Source: Candidatus Obscuribacter phosphatis (GTDB lineage Bacteria; Cyanobacteriota; Vampirovibrionia; Obscuribacterales; Obscuribacteraceae). From it: a stretch of DNA of 48,184 nt. Both the position numbers and the translations under genes were made by a program. Under the pieces are notes generated by a model that saw nothing but the letters and a program-made list of their open reading frames with translations, made no database searches and was not told where the DNA came from. The stretch lies in contig MOYA01000001.1 of the NCBI GenBank assembly GCA_001899315.1, forward strand, positions 1,319,544 through 1,367,727, read 5' to 3'. Of the stretch, positions 1-7,872 are shown one piece after another (the first letter of the stretch is position 1; the number at the start of each line of letters is the position of its first letter).

Positions 1-109
1 GGTCCAAAGAGTCGTAGCCAGGACAATCAAAGAGCGTCACAGTTCTTGTTCAGTTATTTGATTCCATGAAGTTCACCTCACTTGCATGCGATGACAAGCC
101 AGCTGAGGT

Positions 110-511
110 TCATTTTGATGTAAGGATGGTGAGATCGCTAAGAAAGTCAAAATCTTTTGCATTGTTGGTGACAAGTGGTAATTTTTCTTGCAGGGCAGTC
201 GCTGCAATCCAGGCATCTTGAGCCGAGATAGCGCGTCCCAATGATTCAGCCTTAACTACAACCTCCGCCCACCGCTCACAGAGTTCTAAATCCACCGAAT
301 ACACAATCATTTGCCGAAGATGCTGACTAAACCAGGCCATGCGCTTAGCGCCCCACTTTCTCTTTAGGGCCCATTTTTTGAGCTCTGCTATGGTCATAAA
401 TGAAACAACAGGCTGTTTGCCATCAAGTAATGCTGCATAGCTGGCTGCTCTGGTGTCTCCCTTTAATACAATCGAGATCACGTCAGTGTCAACCACGACT
501 CGCTCAGACAT
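110..511 (-). CDS. PIN-domain ribonuclease toxin (VapC-like)
   Basis: A 133-residue protein, the usual size for a VapC-type toxin. The acidic PIN residues are visible: D8 and D10 in VVVDTDVIS, E43 in TIAELKKWA, D99 in SAQDAWIAATA, and D120/D122 in TNNAKDFDFL. PIN proteins of this type coordinate Mg2+ and cleave RNA, often tRNA or rRNA, when freed from their antitoxin. The start codon abuts the stop codon of the upstream small gene with no spacer, the usual toxin-antitoxin arrangement. The RNA target cannot be read from the sequence. A stand-alone PIN nuclease is the alternative, but the neighbour makes a type II toxin-antitoxin module much more likely. Confidence 0.88.
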   Translation of the reverse strand: MSERVVVDTDVISIVLKGDTRAASYAALLDGKQPVVSFMTIAELKKWALKRKWGAKRMAWFSQHLRQMIVYSVDLELCERWAEVVVKAESLGRAISAQDAWIAATALQEKLPLVTNNAKDFDFLSDLTILTSK

Positions 512-817
512 TTACGAAGCTCTGCTTTCTTTGCGCCACTGGTGGAGGGCAGTAAGTAATTCCTCAATATCCTCGTCTTCTGGCCAAGAATCAAATTTCA
601 AGCTTTCAATGGTACAACTTTCTGGAACGCCCTGTTCAATTGCAAGTTGGTCAATATCAATCCTTTGAACCATAAGCCGGTTTGGAGGAATCGTAGGGAG
701 CTTTTCAGCATCTTCATTTAGCCTAAGCCGTAGCAGCTCCTGTTGCTCCGCAGGCAGCTGTTTGACGAGGTGAACAACTTCGTCCAGCGAAACCTTTTCT
801 GGTTTTGACTGAGTCAT
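512..817 (-). CDS. Probable antitoxin of the PIN toxin
   Basis: A 101-residue acidic protein upstream of the PIN toxin in the same operon. Residues 8-36 form a likely amphipathic helix (VHLVKQLPAEQQELLRLRL), similar in style to the N-terminal helices of small cyanobacterial antitoxins. The C-terminal third is rich in Glu/Asp and ends in EELLTALHQWRKESRAS, which could wrap around the toxin. I do not recognise an AbrB, RHH, Phd or HTH DNA-binding fold, so the family is unassigned. The start is supported by a GGAGG ribosome site 7 bases upstream. The antitoxin role is inferred from position and size. Confidence 0.7.
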   Translation of the reverse strand: MTQSKPEKVSLDEVVHLVKQLPAEQQELLRLRLNEDAEKLPTIPPNRLMVQRIDIDQLAIEQGVPESCTIESLKFDSWPEDEDIEELLTALHQWRKESRAS

Positions 818-824
818 TTATGCA

Positions 825-852
825 CCTCCCGACATATCAATATTATCATGTC
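825..852 (-). promoter_or_regulatory. RBS and candidate operator of the toxin-antitoxin operon
   Basis: On the minus strand GGAGG (825-829) precedes the antitoxin ATG. Just upstream, 831-852 is an imperfect 22-bp dyad, GACAT-N3-AAT/ATT-N3-ATGTC, centred on AATATT. Toxin-antitoxin operons are normally autoregulated through such dyads by the antitoxin or the complex. The operator role is inferred. Confidence 0.45.
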
Positions 853-952
853 CCTGAAACACCGTCATTTCGGAATTAGATTGGAGGGATGAACTGATCA
901 CAATCCGGTTGCCCATGTTTGCCCTCGCCCATAGTATCAGCTGCAATATTGC

Positions 953-1010
953 ATCCAGAGAAGAAGCACATTTCGCGAAGTGGAAGGTGTTTCTTCTCTG
1001 GATATTTTTT
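953..1010 (+). terminator. Long stem-loop with U-tract, no gene upstream
   Basis: A 17-bp stem (953-969 with 987-1003, one G.U pair) with a 17-base loop is followed at once by ATTTTTT, a textbook Rho-independent terminator on the plus strand. No plus-strand gene precedes it, because the toxin-antitoxin pair and the tRNA are both on the minus strand. The rest of the gap 818-1130 shows nothing else. It may end a small RNA, or a transcript opposite the toxin-antitoxin promoter region. Confidence 0.6.
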
Positions 1011-1130
1011 AGAAACCAATGCCCAATAGTTGCAAAGAAACATTCACCACCGTTTCCCTCTACTCACAGAGATTTCTCTCTGACGAGGTACTATCGTGGT
1101 ACCGGCAAATTTCTTAATTCCCGAAAAATT

Positions 1131-1203
<73 letters not shown>

Positions 1204-1296
1204 ACTGCTGCAAGTTATTATAGATGCGAATTATAAAAGATGGGGTCTTATCTCTAACCTGGTTACAAAGTTGCATAGACTTATTAAACTAGAGAC

Positions 1297-1941
1297 ATGC
1301 CAAAAGAAGATGAACTAAGAAGAGCCGAAGCCAAGTCTGAATCGGGGCACAGTAGCGCCGAGGGGCTTGGCAGCCCCGATATCTGGCAGCAGGGCAGAGA
1401 CGCCGCCAAAAAGGCTCTGACGGCGCTTGATGACGCTCTTCGACCTTTGGGCGATGTTTTGAGAGCCCATGACCAAGATGTCTTGAAAGGCCCCGGCTGG
1501 GCTAAAGTGTCATTAGATAAAGAAGGACCGCCGGTTCATAAACTTTTGGCTGCCAAGCCTGTCGACAGCTATAACTGCAAATATTATGTCAAAGCCTGCA
1601 TCGAGGGGCGTCTGCCGCCCGGTGACGGTCGCCATGAAGAGATAGATGCAAACTATCTGAACGCCCACGGCTACAAACAGCTGGTTAAGGGACGTTTTGA
1701 AGCTGGCGATGTTGTGCTTGTGGTCAATAAGAGCGGGCTTAGCCCCTCTGTGTACGCCCATGCCGCCTTTGTTGAGTCTGTTTTGCCGGGCAGCGGCAAT
1801 ATTAAAACACTGGTGCAAAAGCCTGATGCGGTCCATCCGGTCATGCGCTCAGATTTGACTGCATTTGCTTCTGCCTATGGTGTGACAGGTTCTCAAGACG
1901 GCAAGAGCAACTTTCTCATTGTCTTTCGCAAAAGCAAATAA
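1297..1941 (+). CDS. Hypothetical protein, possible NlpC/P60- or CHAP-like Cys/His hydrolase
   Basis: A 214-residue protein whose family I do not recognise with certainty. Residues 1-60 are polar and probably disordered or helical (charged, Ala-rich). From about residue 80 there is a compact domain with C94 at the head of a helix (SYNCKYYVKACIEG), then GDVVLVV (137-143) and a strand carrying H155 (YAHAAFVESV), followed by Q174-K175-P176-D177. A helix-capping Cys followed about 60 residues later by a strand His is the order of papain-like NlpC/P60 and CHAP peptidoglycan amidases. No signal peptide is visible, so an intracellular or contact-delivered enzyme is possible. Flanking genes give no help. 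The enzyme assignment is inference. Confidence 0.5.
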   Translation: MPKEDELRRAEAKSESGHSSAEGLGSPDIWQQGRDAAKKALTALDDALRPLGDVLRAHDQDVLKGPGWAKVSLDKEGPPVHKLLAAKPVDSYNCKYYVKACIEGRLPPGDGRHEEIDANYLNAHGYKQLVKGRFEAGDVVLVVNKSGLSPSVYAHAAFVESVLPGSGNIKTLVQKPDAVHPVMRSDLTAFASAYGVTGSQDGKSNFLIVFRKSK

Positions 1942-1996
1942 GCTAAAGGCAAATATTCAGGTTTTGTTAGATTGTGTGCCCACTGTTAAATGACCG

Positions 1997-2370
1997 CTAG
2001 GGCAACTGAACAATGCTGTTAAGTACGCGTATGGAGTTCGTCCCCAAATGGCGCAATGGCTGTGCCATTCAGTCTCTTGCATGTGTGAATCGTTGCTTAA
2101 ACTTAGATATCTCAAATCTAGGCAGGCCCGGTCTGGAGGACTAGAGTGGAAATACTAACGGTGAGTGGTTAAGCGAAGTGACCGCGAAAGCTGAGGGGCA
2201 TTGTGGAAACGCCAGAAAGGCGCCAAATCGGAAACGAAAGCAAACAGCCCGCATTGCGTGAGGAGCTGGAACGAGCGCAATGAAATACTGTGCCCCGCAA
2301 AGGCATCCAGACAGTAGCTGAAAGTCGCTGCGGCTAAAGGCCGGGCGGCTTTTCAGTATTGGGGGCATTT
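1997..2370 (+). ncRNA. Candidate structured RNA of unknown family
   Basis: This 430-base gap holds no credible gene but much secondary structure. 2318-2356 forms an 11-bp helix with one bulge (CTGAAAGTCGC with GCGGCTTTTCAG) capped by a nested CGGC/GCCG hairpin. 2252-2258 pairs with 2276-2282 (CATTGCG/CGCAATG). AATGGC/GCCATT near 2050 makes another hairpin. GGGGCA at 2195 and GGGGGCA at 2361 compete for TGCCCC at 2291, and GAAATACT occurs twice (2149, 2282) able to pair with AGTATT at 2355. A possible promoter, TTGTTA-16-TTAAAT, lies near 1965-1991. I tested it by eye against RNase P, tmRNA, SRP, 6S and common riboswitches without a match. It could be an independent RNA or the leader of the M16 peptidase gene. 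Strand is inferred. Confidence 0.4.
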
Positions 2371-2402
2371 AAGCTTGTCCGGGGCATTTCGCTTGGTGAG
2401 AG

Positions 2403-2411
2403 TGCTAGAAT
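2403..2411 (+). promoter_or_regulatory. Extended -10 promoter of the M16-dut-dap operon
   Basis: TGCTAGAAT is a TGn-extended -10 element about 50 bases before the GTG start of the M16 peptidase. No good -35 box is seen at the proper spacing, which is common for extended -10 promoters. If active, the transcript would begin downstream of the structured RNA. Confidence 0.4.
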
Positions 2412-2459
2412 ACACTAGCTCTAAAGGCTCAAAATACTTCCCAACCTCAGTTAAGCACG

Positions 2460-3791
2460 GTGCCTGTAACCAGTCTTCCAAATGGGGCGAGAATCGTTAC
2501 CGAAAAGGTCGATTCAGTCTATTCCGCTGCTATCGACCTCTGGGTCGAGGTTGGTTCAGCCTATGAAGAGGCGCTCAATAACGGCGTCACCCATTTTATC
2601 GAGCATATGCTCTTTAAGGGCACAGGCAAGCGCGATGCCGAGAGTCTCATGGAAGAAATCGAAGACGTGGGCGGTATGGTCAGTGCCTCCACTTCTCGCG
2701 ACACAGTCAAACTATATGGCTATGCCCTCGGCGATGCATTACCGGTGGTATCAGACATAATGCTCGATATGGCTTTGGCGCCTCGTTTTGATGCTGTCGA
2801 TTTCGAACTGGAACGTAAGGTCATTTTAGATGAAATAGACATGTATGCCGATGACCCGGTTGATGTTGCCCAAGATCTGCTTTATGCCGGTATGTGGAAA
2901 GGGTCTCCCCAAGCCAGACCGATCACAGGCGGCGCCGAAGAAGTGAAGGCTTTGACTTTGCAGTCTCTGCGTGATCATTTCCAAACTTACTTTAGACCAG
3001 AGCGAATGATTGTATCGGTGGCCGGCAGCTTTGACGAAGAGCGTCTAATTGATTCGGTTTCGCAGGCTCTCAGCCAGGCTTTTCCTGTGGCGGCTGGCGC
3101 CGCAGCGCTAAGTCGTCCCCAGGCGCCGGCTTATTTTGCTGTTGAGGAATTGGTCGATTGGGACACCGAGCAGGCCCAAGTCGCACTGGCTTTTCCAGCT
3201 ATTTCTAGTCTTGATGAGAGGCAAGAGGCTCTGCAGATTCTAGACCTTTGTCTTGCCACTTCCAATTCTTCCCGTCTCTTCAAAGAAGTACGTGAGAAAC
3301 GCGGATTGGCTTATAGTATCGGCTCGATTCAGCATTCTTATAGAGATTTTGGTCTCTATAGTTTTGGGGCTTCGGTTTCATGCGGCAATGCCGAGGCGGT
3401 CATGTCTTTGATATTTGAAGAGTTGGAGAATATCAAGAAAAATGGACTGACCGATAGAGAAATAGCAAGAGCCAAGGCCCAACTGAGAACCGAGATCTTG
3501 ACCGAGAAAGAGTCGATGGCGGCGCGCTCCACTGCTAATGCTTCAGATCTTATGTATTTTGGACGCTTGAGCGATATAGGTGAAAATCTCGCTCGGGTGG
3601 AAAAAGTGGACAACGCCCAGATTATCGATCTGGCTCGATTGATCTTTGTTGATGATTATTCGCTGGTGGCTGTCGGTCCGCAGAACAAGCTGAAATCTTT
3701 GTTCCGCGGTGCCAAAGATTCGCAGGCGGGTAAAGGACACAGGGGCAGAGTTAAGTTTGAAGGTAAGAAAAAGGAGAGCACGCATCAATGA
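2460..3791 (+). CDS. M16-family zinc metallopeptidase (processing-protease type)
   Basis: 443 residues with the inverted zinc motif HxxEH at H45-E48-H49 (THFIEHMLFKGT) and the third ligand E125 exactly 76 residues on (VILDEIDMYADDP). The second M16 half (about 230-430) contains the LFKEVREKRGLAYSI segment. Such small M16 peptidases (MlpA/YmxG type) cut peptides or precursors; the substrate here is unknown. The GTG start is chosen because the protein then begins with the family-typical short leader before SLPNGARIVTE. The gene overlaps dut by 4 bases (ATGA), so the two are translationally coupled. The neighbourhood M16-dap-RNase J resembles the Bacillus ymxG-dapA-rnjB region. Confidence 0.93.
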   Translation: MPVTSLPNGARIVTEKVDSVYSAAIDLWVEVGSAYEEALNNGVTHFIEHMLFKGTGKRDAESLMEEIEDVGGMVSASTSRDTVKLYGYALGDALPVVSDIMLDMALAPRFDAVDFELERKVILDEIDMYADDPVDVAQDLLYAGMWKGSPQARPITGGAEEVKALTLQSLRDHFQTYFRPERMIVSVAGSFDEERLIDSVSQALSQAFPVAAGAAALSRPQAPAYFAVEELVDWDTEQAQVALAFPAISSLDERQEALQILDLCLATSNSSRLFKEVREKRGLAYSIGSIQHSYRDFGLYSFGASVSCGNAEAVMSLIFEELENIKKNGLTDREIARAKAQLRTEILTEKESMAARSTANASDLMYFGRLSDIGENLARVEKVDNAQIIDLARLIFVDDYSLVAVGPQNKLKSLFRGAKDSQAGKGHRGRVKFEGKKKESTHQ

Positions 3792-4261
3792 AACTTTTAG
3801 AGAGAGAAACAGTGAAGCTGAAAGTGAAAAGACTGCCGCATTGTCATAGTCTGCCAAAGTATGCGACAAATGGCTCTGCTGGGCTCGATCTGACTGCTGC
3901 CATCGCCGAACCTATTACTCTGCCGGCTGGCGATAGACGTCGCATTCCCTGCGGCATTCAACTTGAAATACCGGAAGGTTATGAAGGACAAGTTCGTCCT
4001 CGTTCTGGCTTGGCTGACAAAGCCGGCATTTCGCTGACCAACTGTGTTGGCACCATTGATAGTGACTATCGCGGTGAAGTCCAGGTGCTCATCATTAACC
4101 ACGGCTCCCAGGCTTATACTTTTGAGCCGGGTGAGAAAATTGCCCAACTCCTCATTTTGCCTGTACCAAGAGTGGAAATAGAAGAAGTGGAAGTGTTGGC
4201 TGAAAGCAGTGAACGCGGCGAAGGCGGCTTTGGTTCCACCGGTAGAAAAATTGCCGACTAA
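3788..4261 (+). CDS. dut: dUTP diphosphatase
   Basis: 157 residues, the normal size of a trimeric dUTPase, which turns dUTP into dUMP and PPi and so keeps uracil out of DNA and feeds dTMP synthesis. All five motifs are present: I AGLDL (32-36, D34), II RPRSGLA (70-76), III GTIDSDYRGEV (88-98, catalytic D91, Y94), IV PGEKIAQLL (114-122) and V GEGGFGSTG (144-152) near the C terminus, which closes over the nucleotide. The ATG lies inside the stop of the upstream peptidase gene. No irregularity is seen. Confidence 0.97.
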   Translation: MKLLERETVKLKVKRLPHCHSLPKYATNGSAGLDLTAAIAEPITLPAGDRRRIPCGIQLEIPEGYEGQVRPRSGLADKAGISLTNCVGTIDSDYRGEVQVLIINHGSQAYTFEPGEKIAQLLILPVPRVEIEEVEVLAESSERGEGGFGSTGRKIAD

Positions 4262-4294
4262 TCTAGTAAGAGCGCAAATAAATAGGACTTATTT

Positions 4295-5125
4295 ATGACT
4301 AGAGTGAAGGTGGTCATTGCCGGAGTCAACGGCAGAATGGGTCGGGCGGCTCTTGCCGCCATGGCTAATGATCCGGGTATCGATGTGGTCGGGGCCTTTG
4401 GCCGCAAGGGCGCCCATTATGTGGGCAAGCCTCTAAGAGAATTAGTCAGCGAATTAGCACCCGAACATAAGAGCCTGGCTGATCTTTCCATAGCCGATTC
4501 GTTCAGCAGTGTGCTCAAGGCTTCGCCCGATGTGGTCCTCGATTTTATGATTGCAGAAGCCTCACTTGAACTGGCGCAGGAATGCATAGAGAGAGGCATC
4601 CATCCGGTTATCGGTTCGTCGGGTCTAGGGGAAGAGGCAGTGAAAAGTCTGGCTCAGAAAGCAAAGACCAAGGGTGTAGGCGGTTTGATTGTGCCCAATT
4701 TCTCATTAGGGGCGGTCTTGATGATGGAGTTCGCCAAGCAAGCGGCACGCTATTTCGAAAACTCGGAAGTGGTGGAACTGCACCATACCAAAAAACTGGA
4801 TGCTCCATCGGGCACAGCCATGCACACGCTTAATAAAATGGCGGCAAGCGATGGCGCTAAGAAATTCAACCAAAGAGATGTGGAAGAAAGAGAACTGATG
4901 GCGGGGGCCCGCGGCGCTGCCCATGCTTCAGGATTGCGGGTGCATAGCTTGAGGCTGCCGGGCCTCATTTCGCATCAGGAAGTTTTCTTCGGCAGCGACG
5001 GTGAATTACTTTCGGTCAAGCACGACAGCTTCAACACAAGTTGCTTCAACAAGGGCATGGTGATGGCGGTCAAAGCTGCTCCTAAGCTCACTGAACTTCA
5101 AATCGGACTGGAAACAATACTCTAA
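4295..5125 (+). CDS. dapB: 4-hydroxy-tetrahydrodipicolinate reductase
   Basis: 276 residues. DapB reduces hydroxy-tetrahydrodipicolinate with NAD(P)H in the diaminopimelate/lysine pathway, which supplies peptidoglycan. The N-terminal Rossmann motif GVNGRMGRAAL is at 10-20. The signature ELHHTKKLDAPSGTA occupies 161-175 with the catalytic H163/H164 and K167. The usual GTTG loop reads GSSG (107-110), a mild variation. It sits 33 bases after dut and 16 before dapA, making an operon in which two successive lysine-pathway enzymes are encoded in reverse order of action. Confidence 0.96.
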   Translation: MTRVKVVIAGVNGRMGRAALAAMANDPGIDVVGAFGRKGAHYVGKPLRELVSELAPEHKSLADLSIADSFSSVLKASPDVVLDFMIAEASLELAQECIERGIHPVIGSSGLGEEAVKSLAQKAKTKGVGGLIVPNFSLGAVLMMEFAKQAARYFENSEVVELHHTKKLDAPSGTAMHTLNKMAASDGAKKFNQRDVEERELMAGARGAAHASGLRVHSLRLPGLISHQEVFFGSDGELLSVKHDSFNTSCFNKGMVMAVKAAPKLTELQIGLETIL

Positions 5126-5141
5126 CTTAAAGGAGATTACC

Positions 5142-6023
5142 TTGATTAAGACCGAGCCGCTCTTCGGCAGATTGATCACAGCCATGGTCACCCCATTTAA
5201 GGCCGATGGCTCTGCTATAGATTATGACCAATTAGAGACCTTGGTTGAGCATCTGATCAAGACAGGCAGCACGGCCCTAGTGGTTGCCGGTACCACCGGC
5301 GAAAGTCCGACCTTGACTGATGATGAAAAGAAAGAGCTATTGAAGCGCACCATCGCTCTTGTTAAGGGGCGAGTCAAGGTGATTATGGGCACCGGCTCTA
5401 ATATCACTGCTAAAAGCATCAAGGCTACCCAAGAAGCCGAAGCACTGGGCGCCGATGGTGCGTTGGTGGTGGCACCATATTATAATAAGCCCAGTCAAGC
5501 TGGCTTGCTGGCTCATTTTGGCGCGATTGCCTCAGCCGGTTCTTTACCCATTATTGTCTATAACATCCCCGGTCGCACCGGAATCAATATTGCCGTCGAT
5601 ACAATCGTAGAACTGGCGCAGAATCATAAAAATATCGCCGCCCTCAAAGACTCAACCGGCAATGTCGATCAAGCCTCCGACATCGCCGACCGAGCACCGG
5701 AACATTTTCGCATTTATTCAGGCGATGATAATATGACCTTGCCATTTCTCAGTGTGGGAGCTTGCGGTGTAATTTCAGTGGCTTCCCATCTAGCCGGTCC
5801 TCAAATTTCTGAAATGATGGAAAGTTTCTTTGCCGGCAACTTGGATCAAGCCCGGGCCTTGCACTATAAGCTGATGCCTCTCTTTAAGGGGCTCTTTATC
5901 GCCCCCAATCCGACATGTGTTAAGTATTTGCTTGGGCGCCAAGGCCTAATTAACGATAGCTTGCGGCTGCCTTTGGTGCCTCTGTCGGCGGCACAGAAAG
6001 CTTCTATGGATCTGCTCGTCTAA
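5142..6023 (+). CDS. dapA: 4-hydroxy-tetrahydrodipicolinate synthase
   Basis: 293 residues. DapA condenses pyruvate with aspartate semialdehyde, the committed step to diaminopimelate and lysine. The Schiff-base lysine is K169 (AALKDSTGN), the catalytic tyrosine Y140 (VYNIPGRTG, with R145 binding the substrate carboxylate), and GTTGES at 50-55 supplies the hydroxyl relay. The start is TTG, supported by AAGGAG seven bases upstream. Aspartokinase and aspartate-semialdehyde dehydrogenase genes are not in the window. Distinction from other aldolases of the family (N-acetylneuraminate lyase, KDG aldolase) rests on the residues above and on the adjacent dapB. Confidence 0.96.
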   Translation: MIKTEPLFGRLITAMVTPFKADGSAIDYDQLETLVEHLIKTGSTALVVAGTTGESPTLTDDEKKELLKRTIALVKGRVKVIMGTGSNITAKSIKATQEAEALGADGALVVAPYYNKPSQAGLLAHFGAIASAGSLPIIVYNIPGRTGINIAVDTIVELAQNHKNIAALKDSTGNVDQASDIADRAPEHFRIYSGDDNMTLPFLSVGACGVISVASHLAGPQISEMMESFFAGNLDQARALHYKLMPLFKGLFIAPNPTCVKYLLGRQGLINDSLRLPLVPLSAAQKASMDLLV

Positions 6024-6069
6024 GAAGCTAATTCTCGATTCAAAAACTCAAGTAAATAAGGAACAGCAA

Positions 6070-7869
6070 TTGGGATCAACTAGAAAGAAAGTAGAGCCTC
6101 TCAAAACTCTAGCCGGCACCTTGATTGGTGACACCTTGCCCGATGATGGAGTCTTGCGCATCATCGCCTTAGGCGGACTGGGAGAGATTGGCAAGAACAA
6201 TACTGTTTTTGCCTATGGGCAAGATCTATTTATGGTTGATGCCGGGATGGCTTTCCCCACCGAGGAGATGCTCGGCGTAGATGTGGTTCTGCCTGATCTC
6301 ACTTTCTTGAAGCGCAATCAAGACAAGATAAGAGGAATAGCCATCACCCATGGGCACGAAGATCATATTGGCGGCATTCCCTTTATGCTCTCGGAAGTGA
6401 GCGTGCCGGTTATTTATGGACCTTCTTTGGCTCTTGGTCTTTTGGCTGGAAAACTCTCGGAAGTTGGCTTGGAGGGACGCACCGAACTGCGTCAGGTCAG
6501 CCCTAGGCAGACTGTACGTTTCGGTGTATTCGAAGTGGAGTTCATTCGCTGCACCCATTCTATTGCCGACTCATACAGTTTGGTGATCAAGACGCCGGTG
6601 GGTACCGTTGTCCATACCGGGGACTTTAAGTTTGACTTTACTCCGGTTGACGGCGAACAATTTGATATTGCCCGTCTCACTGCCTATGCCGATAGCCCTG
6701 AAGGCATAATGCTCTTGCTCTCCGATAGCACCAATACCGAAAGAGAAGGTTTCACACCCAGCGAAAGAACAGTTTATTCCAAGTTAAACGAAGTTTTTGC
6801 CGGGGCCCAAGGTCGCATCATCGTCACTACTTTTGCCAGCAATGTCAACCGCATGAAGCAAGTCTTGCAGCTGGCTATGGATTATAATCGCAAAGTGGGT
6901 GTGCTTGGTCGCTCGATGCTGACCTTTGCCAGAATAGCCAGAGAACTGGGCTATATGTCTTATCCCGATGATCTGCTCGTACCAATTGAAAGTTTGCGAC
7001 AGATGCCCCTCAATGAAACTATCATTCTCACCACCGGCAGTCAGGGTGAGCCCATGTCTGCCCTTACCCGTATAGCCAACGATGAACATCGTCTGGTGCG
7101 CATCATTAGTGGTGACACTGTGGTTATTTCCGCAACTCCCATTCCGGGCAATGAAAGATCGGTGGCCAATACAATCAATGCCCTCTGTCAGCGCGGTGCC
7201 AAGGTCGTTTATGGCAGAGACGCCGGCGTGCATGTCAGCGGTCATGCTTGTCGGGAAGAGCAGAAACTCATGATCAATCTCTGCAAGCCCCGTTACTTTA
7301 TGCCGGTTCATGGTGAGTATCGCATGCTGGTCAAGCATGGCGAATTAGCGCATGAATGCGGGGTAAAGAGCGAAAATATCTTTATCATGGCCAATGGCGA
7401 TGTCTTGGAAATGAAGAAAGAAGAAGGGGCTAAAGCCGGTGCTGTTACAGCCGGTATTGTCTTGGTGGATTTTAACCGCGATTGGAAAATTTCTGAAGAG
7501 ATCGTCTCTGACAGACGTAAGCTGGCTGATGATGGTCTTGTTTCGGTGGTGCTCACTGTTTCAGAAAAAGGAGCAGTGCTGGCTGGTCCTGATATAACCT
7601 TGCGTGGCATAATCTTGCCGCGCGATATTTCGGCAGAAGACTTTATTTCGCTTTTGCGCAAACAGGTGGAGTCATTTATCAAAGCTGCTTCGGCAAATGA
7701 GAGGGGCAGTGTGGACGGTGTCAAGACTTTGGTGGAACGAGAGCTCTCTGCCTATCTGAAAGAGTCCGATAAGATTGAACCACTGGTGCAAGTTGTGGTT
7801 ATGCGCACCGGTGGCTTAAGTAATCAACAAGAAACAGGCGCCATCACCTTTAAGAGAAGCAAGAGTTAA
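6070..7869 (+). CDS. rnj: Ribonuclease J
   Basis: 599 residues, a metallo-beta-lactamase/beta-CASP RNase acting as 5'-to-3' exonuclease and endonuclease in mRNA decay and rRNA maturation. The zinc motif is H94-G-H96-E-D98-H99 (THGHEDHIGG), followed by HTGDFKFD and LSDSTN, then the beta-CASP insertion and a C-terminal KH-like domain (from about 460). The N terminus is about 20 residues longer than in many homologues. The TTG start has AAGGAA six bases upstream. The dapA-rnj order matches Bacillus (dapA-rnjB), so this is an old conserved linkage. J1 and J2 types cannot be separated by eye. Confidence 0.95.
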   Translation: MGSTRKKVEPLKTLAGTLIGDTLPDDGVLRIIALGGLGEIGKNNTVFAYGQDLFMVDAGMAFPTEEMLGVDVVLPDLTFLKRNQDKIRGIAITHGHEDHIGGIPFMLSEVSVPVIYGPSLALGLLAGKLSEVGLEGRTELRQVSPRQTVRFGVFEVEFIRCTHSIADSYSLVIKTPVGTVVHTGDFKFDFTPVDGEQFDIARLTAYADSPEGIMLLLSDSTNTEREGFTPSERTVYSKLNEVFAGAQGRIIVTTFASNVNRMKQVLQLAMDYNRKVGVLGRSMLTFARIARELGYMSYPDDLLVPIESLRQMPLNETIILTTGSQGEPMSALTRIANDEHRLVRIISGDTVVISATPIPGNERSVANTINALCQRGAKVVYGRDAGVHVSGHACREEQKLMINLCKPRYFMPVHGEYRMLVKHGELAHECGVKSENIFIMANGDVLEMKKEEGAKAGAVTAGIVLVDFNRDWKISEEIVSDRRKLADDGLVSVVLTVSEKGAVLAGPDITLRGIILPRDISAEDFISLLRKQVESFIKAASANERGSVDGVKTLVERELSAYLKESDKIEPLVQVVVMRTGGLSNQQETGAITFKRSKS

Positions 7870-7872
7870 GTC

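Noticed and set aside
2141-2368. Minus-strand 75-codon reading frame
   Set aside because: It coincides with the structured RNA region, and its translation shows no domain-like pattern.
1997-2370. RNase P RNA, tmRNA, SRP RNA, group II intron or cobalamin riboswitch
   Set aside because: The conserved cores (GAGGAAAGTCC, tmRNA GGTTCAANTCC end, SRP GGTCAGG loop, intron domain V, cobalamin GCCACTG box) are not found on either strand. Only CCCCGCAA resembles one short cobalamin element.
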